Shown: one piece after another, positions 15,777-23,841 of the stretch | Position numbering within the stretch: the first letter of the stretch is position 1 | How the letters are laid out: each line of letters opens with the position of its first letter | DNA from: Myxococcaceae bacterium | Lineage (GTDB): Bacteria > Myxococcota > Myxococcia > Myxococcales > Myxococcaceae | Length of the DNA: 34,634 bases | NCBI GenBank assembly: GCA_016926755.1 | Contig: JAFGNZ010000055.1 | Location: forward strand, 1-34,634 | Direction: 5' to 3' | Notes under the pieces: generated by a model | Told to the model about the DNA's origin: nothing | Seen by the model: only the letters and a program-made list of their open reading frames with translations | The model's database searches: none | Translations under genes and position numbers: made by a program

Positions 15777-16876
15777 GGCTCCCCCACCCGCGCCACCAGG
15801 GCCAGGGTGCCTCCCCCCAGCGGGCCGTGATGCTCGGCCCGGGTGGAGACATAGACGCGCGTCTCCCCCAGCACGGAGGCCAGCACCGAGGAGAGCACGC
15901 AGCGCGAGTAGCGCGTGTCACTGATGTCGTCGTCCGTCAGCATGGTGTGGCGCTGGCCGCGGATGCTCCCGCGGGGATCCGCCTCGCTCTTGGCGAAGAC
16001 GCCCACCAGCTTCTGCGCCTCCTTCGGATCCGGAGGGACGGTGACGCGCATGCCGAGCTGCTCGGCCACGTCCCGGATCGTCCGCGTGTCGAGCATGTCC
16101 TCCAGCACGCCGTGAGCCACCTGGAGCTCCCCTCCCCAGGCCGGGCTGTTGGCCAGCACGAGCACCTCCGTGCGCTCCAGCCCAGGCTTGGCCGAGCACG
16201 AGGCCACGCCGGAGTAGAGGGACCAGTCGCGGCAGATGACGTCGTCGGAGAGCCGCGCCTCGGGCACCTCGCCCAGCGCCAACGCCACGCCCAGCGCGGA
16301 CGCGCCGCGCGAGTGCACCATGTCGCTGCGCAGCTCACGCCCCGCCTTCCGGGCCGCCTCCGCCTCGGCGAAGGTGGACGCGGGGATGGCGCCCTTCATC
16401 TGCACCAGGTGCACGTCCGCCAGTGACTCGAGCTGGAGCCCCTCGGCCACCTCGCGGACGGCTCGCGCCGTCTCCAGCACCTGCGGCATGCGGCCGATCT
16501 CCTCGGGCCGGAAGGCGCGCGTGTAGCCGATGCCCATGGCCAGGCGCTTGAGCCCGGGACGCGCGGGGGCCGGCGCGGGCTCACGCACGAACACCACCAT
16601 GTGCGGCGTCACCACGCCCTCGGTGCCCCCGGAGAAGGAGAAGATGACGCGGTCCTGGACCCGCTCCGGCGCCAGGCCCAGCCGCGGGCCGAGCAGGTGC
16701 TCGAGCGCCGTCATGGCCAGCTCACGGGTGAAGTCGTTGCGCCCCCCGTTCCCCTCCGTCTTGCCGATGACGCACAGCACGTCCTCGGCGCGGTAGCGGC
16801 CCTCGTCCAGGGCCTGCCGCAGCTGGGACACGTCCGCGGGGCCGCTCGTCGGGTAGTTGAAGGCGCGGATCCTCAC
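15773..16876 (-). CDS. Ring-opening amidohydrolase, cyanuric acid hydrolase/barbiturase family
   Basis: A 367-residue enzyme of the AtzD/barbiturase family, which hydrolyses a C-N bond in cyanuric acid, barbiturate or related rings. The family's threefold Ser-Lys arrangement is visible. The lysines are in GKTEGNG, VQMKGAI and VFAKSEADP. The serines are in FSFSGGTEG, DWSLYSGVASCSA and VYVSTRAEHHGP. The arginine of HSRGASALG and the RGQRHTMLTDDDI block are also conserved. The VSTRAEH sequence differs from the VSGGAEH of AtzD as I recall it, in the last serine site, so specificity may differ. The start is GTG at 16876, overlapping the TGA of the AllA-like gene. The natural substrate is not known. 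Confidence 0.9.
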   Translation of the reverse strand: MRIRAFNYPTSGPADVSQLRQALDEGRYRAEDVLCVIGKTEGNGGRNDFTRELAMTALEHLLGPRLGLAPERVQDRVIFSFSGGTEGVVTPHMVVFVREPAPAPARPGLKRLAMGIGYTRAFRPEEIGRMPQVLETARAVREVAEGLQLESLADVHLVQMKGAIPASTFAEAEAARKAGRELRSDMVHSRGASALGVALALGEVPEARLSDDVICRDWSLYSGVASCSAKPGLERTEVLVLANSPAWGGELQVAHGVLEDMLDTRTIRDVAEQLGMRVTVPPDPKEAQKLVGVFAKSEADPRGSIRGQRHTMLTDDDISDTRYSRCVLSSVLASVLGETRVYVSTRAEHHGPLGGGTLALVARVGEP

Positions 16877-17451
16877 AGCGAGACCCTGAGGATCTTCCCG
16901 GTGCGCTGACGGATGTCGATCTTGAAGACGTCGCCGCGGTCCATCTCCTCGGCGCCCTGCTGGCTGGCCAGCGCCTCCACCACCTCGGCCGAGTTCGCGG
17001 TGAAGACGGTGACGGGCCGCTGGAGGGCCATGGGGAAGTCGTGCCACGTCCCCAGGTGGATCATCACCCCGTGGCCAGGCGGCAGGATGAAGGTGCGGAC
17101 GTCCTCCAGGTCCGGCGCGCTCGCGCCCCGCTGGTGGTTGGGCTTGCCGAGCACGAGCGCCAGGGGCGCGTCCCCCAGGCCGATGAAGAGCTGGGTCATC
17201 CGCAGGTGGCGCTCGAGCCAGGTGATCTCCGGCGGCCGCGGGTGGATGCGCGCGGTCCGCACGACGGCCTGCTCGTGGTACTGGAACGCCAGGTTGTGCC
17301 CCTCCTCGACGGCTCCCTTGTAGAAGGGGATGGGCAGCCCGGAGTTGGGGACATCCGTTCCAATGAAGACGCCGTACTCGGCGATGTTCTCTCGGGTCGC
17401 GTGGAGGGTGGGGACGTTGATGATGGCGGCTGAAGTCGGGAGTCTGTCCAT
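16873..17451 (-). CDS. Ureidoglycolate lyase (AllA) family protein
   Basis: A 192-residue cupin-like protein of the ureidoglycolate lyase family. It carries the family block WLERHLRMTQLFIGLG and the later TFILPPGHGVMIHLGTWHDFP, where the Gly-Val-x-x-His and Trp-His positions match AllA. AllA splits ureidoglycolate into glyoxylate and urea; a ureido-acid is a sensible substrate type here. It is somewhat longer than E. coli AllA (160 residues). The ATG at 17451 is preferred over an in-frame TTG at 17488-17490 that adds 13 residues. It is the first gene of the three-gene operon, and its TGA overlaps the GTG of the amidohydrolase. No other allantoin-pathway gene is nearby. Confidence 0.82.
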   Translation of the reverse strand: MDRLPTSAAIINVPTLHATRENIAEYGVFIGTDVPNSGLPIPFYKGAVEEGHNLAFQYHEQAVVRTARIHPRPPEITWLERHLRMTQLFIGLGDAPLALVLGKPNHQRGASAPDLEDVRTFILPPGHGVMIHLGTWHDFPMALQRPVTVFTANSAEVVEALASQQGAEEMDRGDVFKIDIRQRTGKILRVSL

Positions 17452-17522
17452 GGCCCGGGGAATCCTGCGCGGCTCCGGGTCTTTGTTCAATTCTCGACAC
17501 AGCCAAAGGCGAGCAGAAAGCC

Positions 17523-17548
17523 CCCTCCCTCACGTCCATGAGGGAGGG
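17523..17548 (-). terminator. Rho-independent-type terminator of the lipoprotein gene
   Basis: A 10-bp perfect stem (CCCTCCCTCA / TGAGGGAGGG) with a 6-base loop (CGTCCA) lies 18 bp after the lipoprotein stop codon. Read in the minus direction it is followed by GGCTTTCTG, a modest T-rich stretch. It also lies upstream of the ureidoglycolate lyase gene and would insulate it from read-through. Confidence 0.65.
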
Positions 17549-17565
17549 AGCCCCGCGGCGGGCGC

Positions 17566-18630
17566 TCAGTGCCAGGAGCAGGAGTCGTAGAGCTGGCCCC
17601 CGTTGGTGTCCACGGAGCCGGCGGTCTGCCAGTTGATGTTGAAGCTGGCGCCCGTGCCCTCGTAGGTGAACGAGACGGCGGCGTTCAGGATGAGCTGGTG
17701 GGCGCACCGGGTCTCGGACCACGACTTCGTCGCCGCACCGTCCGGCGAGTTGCCGACCATGTTGCCCGTGTTCTCGCAATCGCAGGTGTAGCCGAGGTTG
17801 GCCCAGCAGCTCGACGAGTTGCTGAAGCCGAAGCCCGAGCTCCGGCAGGAGCCATCACCCGCCACGTAGCAGGAGATGCCCATCTCCTGCCGGCCCACCG
17901 TCTTGCCCACCAGCGTGATGCCGAAGACGTTCTTGTACTCCACGGTGTAGCCGCCATAGGTGAGGGTACGCCGGGTGCTGGCGGGGTTGGAGTTCAGCGA
18001 GCAGGTGCCCGCCAGCGCGGACGGACCGGCCGGCCGCTCCACCTGGACGAGCTGCTCCACGGGAGCCCACCCCTCCGCCTGGAGCCGGCGCCGGTTCTGG
18101 AAGAACGCGTCGAGCTGCTGCACGACGGGATCCATCACGATGCACGAGCCCTCGTCCACCCAGCAGATCTCCAGCGCGCGGTGCTCGGACGAGGCCGCGT
18201 CGAGCGCCACGCTGACCGCCAGCAGCCGGTACGTGGCTCCGTCGAGGGACCGGCCCAGCTGCTCGAACCCGCTCAGCCACACGGGCGAGGCCCACTCATC
18301 GAGCGCCGGGACGCGCAGCTCCTGGCGCACGCTCGTAATCTCGGTGCCGCGCTGATCCATCTGGATCCACTGGCTCGGCACCCCGAGCAGCTCATTCACG
18401 GGGCGCTCGGCGATGTCACGCACGGCCCCGGCCTGCAGCGCCTTCACCTCGAAGTCCACCTGGCCCGTCGCCGCCTCCTCGTAGGCCTCATAGACCTGCT
18501 CCGCGTACGCCGAGCCGTCCTGTGACACGGGAGCCGACTCATCCAGGCTCGCGCCGCCACAGCCCCCGAGCCACAGGCTCGCGGACAGGGTGGAGATCAG
18601 CAGCCGAGGTACCAGCGGGGAGCGTCGCAT
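17566..18630 (-). CDS. Cysteine-rich secreted lipoprotein, unrecognised
   Basis: A 354-residue protein. The N-terminal signal MRRSPLVPRLLISTLSASLW leads to a lipobox ending at Cys24 (LGGC), so it should be lipid-anchored. The N-terminal half contains hydrophilic sequence with repeated Glu and Gln. The C-terminal domain (about residues 205-354) carries many cysteines (SCR, SCW, TCDCE, RCAH, SCSWH), implying several disulfides and a compact extracellular domain. The Gly-, Ser- and Asn-rich pattern with aromatic residues suggests a beta-rich fold. I do not recognise a family. It is a single gene, with a terminator after it and an AT-rich promoter zone before it. Confidence 0.8.
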   Translation of the reverse strand: MRRSPLVPRLLISTLSASLWLGGCGGASLDESAPVSQDGSAYAEQVYEAYEEAATGQVDFEVKALQAGAVRDIAERPVNELLGVPSQWIQMDQRGTEITSVRQELRVPALDEWASPVWLSGFEQLGRSLDGATYRLLAVSVALDAASSEHRALEICWVDEGSCIVMDPVVQQLDAFFQNRRRLQAEGWAPVEQLVQVERPAGPSALAGTCSLNSNPASTRRTLTYGGYTVEYKNVFGITLVGKTVGRQEMGISCYVAGDGSCRSSGFGFSNSSSCWANLGYTCDCENTGNMVGNSPDGAATKSWSETRCAHQLILNAAVSFTYEGTGASFNINWQTAGSVDTNGGQLYDSCSWH

Positions 18631-18700
18631 CGGGGGAGTCCTTTGGAGAGAGGGAGATGCCTCTGTGGCACTTCTTCCATAGAAGGCCGGAAAGTCTGAT

Positions 18701-18717
18701 TTTCACATAAAGTGAAA
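18701..18717. promoter_or_regulatory. Inverted repeat in AT-rich divergent promoter zone
   Basis: TTTCAC (18701-18706) and GTGAAA (18712-18717) flank a 5-base spacer, ATAAA. A TTGACT element (18717-18722, minus strand) overlaps its right edge and is a candidate -35 of the Cys-rich lipoprotein gene. The region around it (18690-18720) is distinctly AT-rich for this genome. It is a candidate operator or recognition site for a dimeric regulator; this is inference from symmetry only. Confidence 0.4.
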
Positions 18718-18846
18718 GTCAAGTGGGTCCGCGCGGTTGGGGGCGGGACTCAGTCCGCTTCACCTACCTCTCAGCACAACCGGAGGCGTGCTCGCACCGA
18801 TAATCATTGCAAGGAATCCTCCTTTCTCCGTTCCGAGAGCCCTCAC

Positions 18847-19938
18847 ATGTCCAAGATCGACGGAAGCAAAGACAAGTCGAAGTCCCACTCGACGCACAAG
18901 TCCGAGGAGAAGAAGCCCGCGGAGAAGAAGCCCGAGGTCGAGAAGACGGGTGGCAACACGAGCTCGATCCAGAACCAGAACAAGGCGAAGGGGTTCTCCT
19001 CGGAGTCCACGTTCACCGCGGATGCGGGCAAGGCTCCGGTGGAGCTCTCCGAGAGCCAGCCCGTTGGGGAGACTCAGGCTCCCATCAACCAGGAGGCGCT
19101 CGAGGCTGCCTATGACTCCGTGGTGACGACCGTGAACGAGGTCCTGCATCCGGAGCCGCCAGCGGAGCCAGCCGGGGCGACCGAGGTGTTCGAAACCGCC
19201 GTGACCGCGGCCCTCGAGACGCTCAAGGAGCAATACCCCGACATGCCGCCGGAGGAGATGATGGACTACGCCATGGCCGCGGCGGGCGCGGCGCTGGTCG
19301 GGAACAGTCCGGACCTGATGGGCAAGCTCCGCCTGGTGGACGGGAGCTCGCGCCTGGTACAGCTGATGGAGGCTTTGCCCCCCAACGCAGGGATGGGCCA
19401 GGATCTCGCGGCGCCCACGGACCTCAACCCAGCGTTCAACGACGGCACGCCCAACCAGGCCTTCCACTGTGGCTTCTTCATCCTGGCCGGCTATGCGAGC
19501 CAGGGGGACCCCACCAAGGTGGGCATCGCTCGCGCCGGCAACCTCGCCCACGAGCTGTTTGAGGGCGGGTCCTCGGTCGCGGACTTCCTCGCAAGTGAGG
19601 CATCCATCCAGCTTGGAGCCGCCCTCTACAAGATGGGCCAGACCAACGACTGGAATGTCGTGAAGCAGGCTCCTGCCCTCATCCAAGGGGTCCTGGGCAA
19701 TGGTGAGCCGGCTCCCTACCAGATTGCTGGCGAGACGGTGGATGCCACGGAGCTCTCCCGGAACGCGAGGCAACTCACCGAGGAGGTGATCAGCGAGGTG
19801 CGGGACATGGGCGTGACGGCCATGGTCAGCGCGGTCGAGACGTTCCAAGACAACGTCCTCGCGCCGATCGGGCCGGCGATTGAGAGGTTCCTGACGCCCA
19901 TCCTCACCCCCGTCGCGCGGTGGTTCATCCAAGGCTGA
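18847..19938 (+). CDS. 363-aa protein with charged low-complexity N-terminus, unrecognised
   Basis: The ATG at 18847 is taken because the sequence changes character there. Residues 1-60 are rich in Lys, Ser, Glu and Pro (HKSEEKKPAEKKPEVEKTGG) and look disordered. Residues 60-130 are acidic and helical. A folded part then runs from about 130, with NDGTPNQAFHCGFFILAGYASQGD (about 198-221), HELFEGGSSVADFLASEASI and QLGAALYKMGQ. No signal peptide or full membrane helix is seen. A candidate -10 (GATAAT, 18799-18804) lies 42 bp upstream. The kinase gene follows 90 bp later, in the same direction. It might be a kinase substrate or secreted factor, but there is no direct evidence. Confidence 0.75.
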   Translation: MSKIDGSKDKSKSHSTHKSEEKKPAEKKPEVEKTGGNTSSIQNQNKAKGFSSESTFTADAGKAPVELSESQPVGETQAPINQEALEAAYDSVVTTVNEVLHPEPPAEPAGATEVFETAVTAALETLKEQYPDMPPEEMMDYAMAAAGAALVGNSPDLMGKLRLVDGSSRLVQLMEALPPNAGMGQDLAAPTDLNPAFNDGTPNQAFHCGFFILAGYASQGDPTKVGIARAGNLAHELFEGGSSVADFLASEASIQLGAALYKMGQTNDWNVVKQAPALIQGVLGNGEPAPYQIAGETVDATELSRNARQLTEEVISEVRDMGVTAMVSAVETFQDNVLAPIGPAIERFLTPILTPVARWFIQG

Positions 19939-20028
19939 GCCCTGACCAGGGCACTCAGGGGGAATACAGTTTTCTCCATTTAAACCTGCTACACTGGGAG
20001 TCCCCCTCATTCGGGCCCAGGAGCAGGG
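19939..20028 (+). promoter_or_regulatory. Gap before kinase gene with candidate -10 element
   Basis: GCCCT/AGGGC forms a small stem around 19938-19952, just after the 363-aa protein stop. Further on the sequence is AT-rich, and TACACT at 19990-19995 is a plausible -10. The kinase ribosome site AGGAG is at 20019-20023. The pair could be one operon or two units; the short AT-rich gap favours separate initiation. Confidence 0.35.
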
Positions 20029-22680
20029 ATGAGCGATCCAGCGAGCGCCAGCGGCAGGGAGGCCGCCACCCAGGAGGTACCGCCGGGGAGGTGGACGCCC
20101 ACGCCCAAGGAGGATCCCATCGCCGAGGGCAGCCGCATTGGCCCGTACCGCCTCCTGAGCAAGCTGGGTGAGGGGGGGATGAGCGTGGTGTACCTGGCCT
20201 CCCGGGACGAGGCCCCGGAGTCCAGGCCCGTGGCCCTCAAGTTCGTGCTGCGCGGACCGGTGGAGCGCTTCCACATCGAGCGGCGGATCCTCGGCGCCCT
20301 GGACCACCCGAACATCGCCCGGCTCCATGAGGTGGGGAGCACGGACGAGGGCGTCCCCTACTTCGTCATGGAGTACGTGGAGGGGGCGCGCATCGACGAG
20401 TATTGCGAGCAGGCCCAGCTCTCCATCACCCAGCGGCTCCAGCTGTTCCTGAAGGTCTGCGCCGCGGTGCAGTACGCGCACCAGAACCTGGTGGTGCACC
20501 GCGACATCAAGCCCGGCAACATCCTCGTGAGCCGTGATGGAGAGCCCAAGCTGCTCGACTTCGGGATCGCCAAGCTGCTGGCTCCCGAGGGCATGGAGGG
20601 CCTCCCGGATGCCACGCGCACGGGAGTGCGGCTCCTGACGCCCCGCTACGCCAGCCCCGAGCAGCTGCGCGGCGGCCCCATCACCACCGCGACGGACGTG
20701 TACTCGCTCGGCGTGCTGCTGTACCAGCTCATCACCGGCGAGCTGCCCTACGACTTCAAGTCCCAGAGCATCGAGGATGTCGAGCAGGCCCTGTCGAGCG
20801 CCGAGCCGAGACGGCCGAGCCAGCGCGTGGCGAGGGATCGCTCGCGGAGCATCACCGCTCCGGTGCCGACGGTGTCCCTCAACAAGGGGGCTGGCGCGGA
20901 GGAGCCGCGAGAGGCGGGCTCCCGCCGCTGGGCATGGATGCGGCCGGGCCGGCTGCTCGCGTGGCTGCGGGCCCGCCGTGACTTCGGCCCGGATCTGGAC
21001 AACATCGTCCTGATGGCGCTGCGCAAGGAGGCGGCGCGGCGCTATGCGTCCGTGGAGCAGCTCTCGGAGGACCTGCGGCGCTATCTCGGCGGGCGGCCCG
21101 TGCTGGCGAGGGACGACACGCTGGGCTACCGGCTGGGGAAGTTCCTCCAGCGCCACCGGCTCCCGGTGAGCCTGGCGGCGGGCACCTTCCTGCTGGTGCT
21201 CGGGTTCGCGGTGCTGCTGGCCCTCCAGGTGGAGCGCACGGCCCGGGAGCGGGATCAAGCCCGCCTGGAGCGCGACAAGGCCGAGAAGCTCGTCTCCTTC
21301 ATGCGAGACATCTTCGAGGCGTCCGATCCCGCCATTACCCGCGGGGGCACGCTCACCGCCCGGCAGCTCCTGGAGCGCGGCGCTGCTCGCGTGGAGAAGG
21401 AGCTGGTGGATCAGCCAGAGCTCCAGGCCGGGCTGATGATCACCATCGGCAACGTGTACGTGAACCTGGGCGAGTATGAAAAGGCGCAGCCCCTGCTGGA
21501 CGCCGCGGGGGAGCTGCGGCGCAGGCAGGAGGGCGAGCGCGGCAGCGGCTTCGCCGAGAGCGTGTACGCCCGGGCGACGCTGCACGCGGCCCAGGGGCAC
21601 CTGGAGGAGGCCGAGGCCGGGCTGCGCCAGGCGCTGGCCATCTTCCGGGAGCAGCTCGGCCCGGAGCACGTGAAGGTGGGGGAGGCGCTCTCCCGCCTGG
21701 CGACGGTGCGGGCCACGCGGGGAGACATGGCCGGCGCGGAGGCGTTGGCGAAGGAGGCGCTGGGGCTGCAGCGGCGGATCCTGGGCGAGGAGCACCCCGA
21801 GGTGGCCTCGGTGCTGAACACGCTGGCCGGCATCCACTCCTCGCGGGCGGAGCACGGCGAGGCGGAGCGGCTGCACCGCGAGGCGCTGGCCATCCAGCGC
21901 AAGGTGCTGGGCGAGGATCACCCGCAGACGTTGAGCACGTTGAAGGACATCGCCGCGACGCTGTACGCGAAGACGGAGTACGCGGCCGCGGAGCCGCTCC
22001 AGCGGGAGGTGACGGAGCTGTCCCGGAAGGTGCTGGGCGCCGAGCACCCGGACTACGCCCACGCGCTCACCATGCTCGGGCTCATCCTCTACGCGGAGCA
22101 CCAGTACGCCGAGGCCGAGCCGTACTACCGCCAGGCGCTGGCCATCCAGCGCAAGGCGCTCGGGGCCGAGCACCCCGCCGTGGCGTGGACGACCAACAAC
22201 CTGGCCGCCCTGCTGTACGAGAAGGGAGACGCGGCGGCCGCCGAGCCGCTCTACCACGAGGTGCTCGCCAGCTGGCGCAAGTCCCTGGGGCCCCGGCACG
22301 CGCAGGTGGGCCACGGCCTGCACGGGTTGGGGCGCGCATTGGTGGCGCTGGGGCGCTTCGCCGAAGCGGAGAAGGTGCTCCGGGAGAACCTGGTCATCTG
22401 GCGCGAGTCGCTCCCGGCGGGCCACTGGCGCCTGGCCCAGGGAGACAGCGTGCTGGGAGGGTGTCTGGCGAAGCTGGGGCGCTACGCGGAGGCGGAGCCG
22501 CTGCTCGCCGGGAGCTTCCCCCTCCTCGAGAAGAGCAAGGGGCTGCGCAATCCGGAGACGCAGCTGGCGCTCGAGCGTCTGGTGGAGCTCTACCGGGCCT
22601 GGCGCAAGCCGGTGGAGCTGGCCCGCTACGAGGCGCTCCTGGCGCAGGCGCGACGGGCGGTGGAACCGTCAGGGCCCTGA
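20029..22680 (+). CDS. Membrane Ser/Thr protein kinase with C-terminal TPR repeats
   Basis: An 883-residue Hanks-type kinase. The Gly loop LGEGGMSVVYLA starts near residue 46, the ATP-binding Lys is at 71 (VALKF), the catalytic HRD is at 157-159, DFG is at 177-179, and SPEQL is at the activation-segment end. A roughly 60-residue low-complexity insertion (about 255-315) precedes the last helix of the kinase domain. A single membrane helix spans about 379-400. The periplasmic C-terminal part (about 415-870) is a long run of TPR/Kinesin-light-chain-like repeats with recurring HPEVASVLNTLA-type units, a protein-binding surface. The arrangement is common in myxobacteria. Residues needed for catalysis are all present. 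The stimulus and substrate are unknown. Confidence 0.95.
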   Translation: MSDPASASGREAATQEVPPGRWTPTPKEDPIAEGSRIGPYRLLSKLGEGGMSVVYLASRDEAPESRPVALKFVLRGPVERFHIERRILGALDHPNIARLHEVGSTDEGVPYFVMEYVEGARIDEYCEQAQLSITQRLQLFLKVCAAVQYAHQNLVVHRDIKPGNILVSRDGEPKLLDFGIAKLLAPEGMEGLPDATRTGVRLLTPRYASPEQLRGGPITTATDVYSLGVLLYQLITGELPYDFKSQSIEDVEQALSSAEPRRPSQRVARDRSRSITAPVPTVSLNKGAGAEEPREAGSRRWAWMRPGRLLAWLRARRDFGPDLDNIVLMALRKEAARRYASVEQLSEDLRRYLGGRPVLARDDTLGYRLGKFLQRHRLPVSLAAGTFLLVLGFAVLLALQVERTARERDQARLERDKAEKLVSFMRDIFEASDPAITRGGTLTARQLLERGAARVEKELVDQPELQAGLMITIGNVYVNLGEYEKAQPLLDAAGELRRRQEGERGSGFAESVYARATLHAAQGHLEEAEAGLRQALAIFREQLGPEHVKVGEALSRLATVRATRGDMAGAEALAKEALGLQRRILGEEHPEVASVLNTLAGIHSSRAEHGEAERLHREALAIQRKVLGEDHPQTLSTLKDIAATLYAKTEYAAAEPLQREVTELSRKVLGAEHPDYAHALTMLGLILYAEHQYAEAEPYYRQALAIQRKALGAEHPAVAWTTNNLAALLYEKGDAAAAEPLYHEVLASWRKSLGPRHAQVGHGLHGLGRALVALGRFAEAEKVLRENLVIWRESLPAGHWRLAQGDSVLGGCLAKLGRYAEAEPLLAGSFPLLEKSKGLRNPETQLALERLVELYRAWRKPVELARYEALLAQARRAVEPSGP

Positions 22681-22769
22681 GGCCCCCACTGAAGCTCCCT
22701 CTGTACCAGTCCGCGGCCCTCCCCAGGCCCCCCCTGCCGTCCCATGCGCGGTGTAGTAGCCTCTCGGGC

Positions 22770-23429
22770 ATGAGAATCGACCGCACGACGCTGATCAGGA
22801 CCAAGCCCCGCCTCCTCGCCCAAGGCGCAACCAACCAGCTCGCGGACGAGTGCATCGCGGACGTGCAGACCCACTTCACCCAGCTTCACGACGACGTCAA
22901 GAGCATGGAGGCCCATCTGACGGCGCCGCTGAACGAGGCCATCACCAACCGGCTGAAGTGGGCGTTCGGCGACGACTCGTGGACCACCGTCAAGAAGGTG
23001 AAGGCGCACGTGACCACGATGCGCAAGGTCATCGAGCGGGCCGCGAACCTGACGGTCACCTACTCGTCGGTGTTGGGCGACAACCCGAATATCTACGCGC
23101 ACGTCTACCCGCACAGCCTCAATCCCATGATGGCGGGCAGCCTGTTCATCTACATGGACTGGCGCTACACCATCCAAGAGGAGGACGAGCTCAACAACCG
23201 CTACCTCACCCTGGTTCACGAGTTCAGCCACCTGGCCTGCAAGACGAAGGACTACCAGTACGTGCCCAAGTGGTCGGCGGCGCAGCGGCTCGCCGGCAAT
23301 CGCGGCCAGTGCATCGACACGTACAGCGCCGAGGTCTTCGACGTCGACAAGGCCGTCGACAATGCCGACAGCTACGGGTACTTCTTCGCGGCCACGTTCG
23401 CGCGCGCCGTGGGTTGCACCCACCCGTAG
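22770..23429 (+). CDS. M35-type (aspzincin, Lys-specific) metallopeptidase-like protein
   Basis: A 219-residue protein with the zinc motif HEFSH at residues 150-154 and the downstream KTKDYQY, which supplies the Asp (161) expected of aspzincins. The C-terminal NADSYGYFFA is the usual M35 ending. The family hydrolyses peptide bonds, some members before lysine. No signal peptide or propeptide is visible, so either it is used inside the cell or the secretion signal is absent. The ATG at 22770 lies 89 bp after the kinase stop; no strong ribosome site is seen. It is directly followed in the same frame by the ATP-grasp remnant. Confidence 0.85.
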   Translation: MRIDRTTLIRTKPRLLAQGATNQLADECIADVQTHFTQLHDDVKSMEAHLTAPLNEAITNRLKWAFGDDSWTTVKKVKAHVTTMRKVIERAANLTVTYSSVLGDNPNIYAHVYPHSLNPMMAGSLFIYMDWRYTIQEEDELNNRYLTLVHEFSHLACKTKDYQYVPKWSAAQRLAGNRGQCIDTYSAEVFDVDKAVDNADSYGYFFAATFARAVGCTHP

Positions 23430-23815
23430 GCGGGTGAGTCCTCGCCCCGTGACGACGCCGAGCAGGCGAAGGCGTTCTTCCAGGAGCTGGACGGCCAGGT
23501 GGTGGTCAAGGCGTTCCGCTCTCCCCGGAACGAGTTCCTGGAGACGCGCCGGGTCCAGCTCGGGGACTTCGAGTACAAGGAGAACCTCCAGGCGACCCCT
23601 GCCATCTTCCAGGAGCTCGTCGCGGGGGATTCGGACCTGCGCGTGGTGGGGATTGGCGAGCACCTGTTCGCGGCCCGTATCCGCCCCAAGCAGCAGCTGG
23701 TCGACTTCCGGATGGCGGCCCGGCCGGAGCTGGAGCGCTTCGAGCTGGATGACCAGACGGCCGCCGGGCTGCGACGGCTGATGCGGGAGTTTGGGATTAC
23801 CTACTGCTCCATCCC
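23430..23815 (+). pseudogene. Remnant of an ATP-grasp enzyme (peptide-modifying or MvdC/D-like)
   Basis: After the M35 stop codon the same frame continues with DDAEQAKAFFQELDGQVVVKAF, where KAF matches the ATP-grasp lysine strand. ATPAIFQELVAGDSDLRVVGIGEHLFAARI, DFR and GLRRLMREFGITYCSI follow. This corresponds to the central ATP-grasp region. The first half of such a protein is missing. It also breaks off right after YCSI, where a metal-binding Asp, Glu and Asn segment should follow. No start codon or ribosome site leads into it. It is a decayed or recombined fragment; a natural alternative is that it is part of a larger fusion broken by the single TAG. Confidence 0.65.
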
Positions 23816-23841
23816 AGGAGCCCCCAGCCCCGGGGTGATCC

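Noticed and set aside
13923-15830. Long plus-strand reading frame opposite the ThDP enzyme
   Set aside because: The minus strand encodes a complete ThDP enzyme with intact motifs; the plus frame is a compositional shadow.
17452-17490. Longer TTG start for the AllA-like protein
   Set aside because: A better-placed ATG follows and the extra 13 residues look like leader sequence; kept only as an alternative.
18666-18680. Possible sigma-54 promoter (TGGCAC)
   Set aside because: The downstream half (TTGC at the correct spacing) is missing.
18760-22425. Very long minus-strand reading frame opposite the kinase and the 363-aa protein
   Set aside because: It mirrors the third-position GC pattern of the real plus-strand genes, has Arg-, Gly- and His-rich sequence without domains, and crosses gene boundaries.
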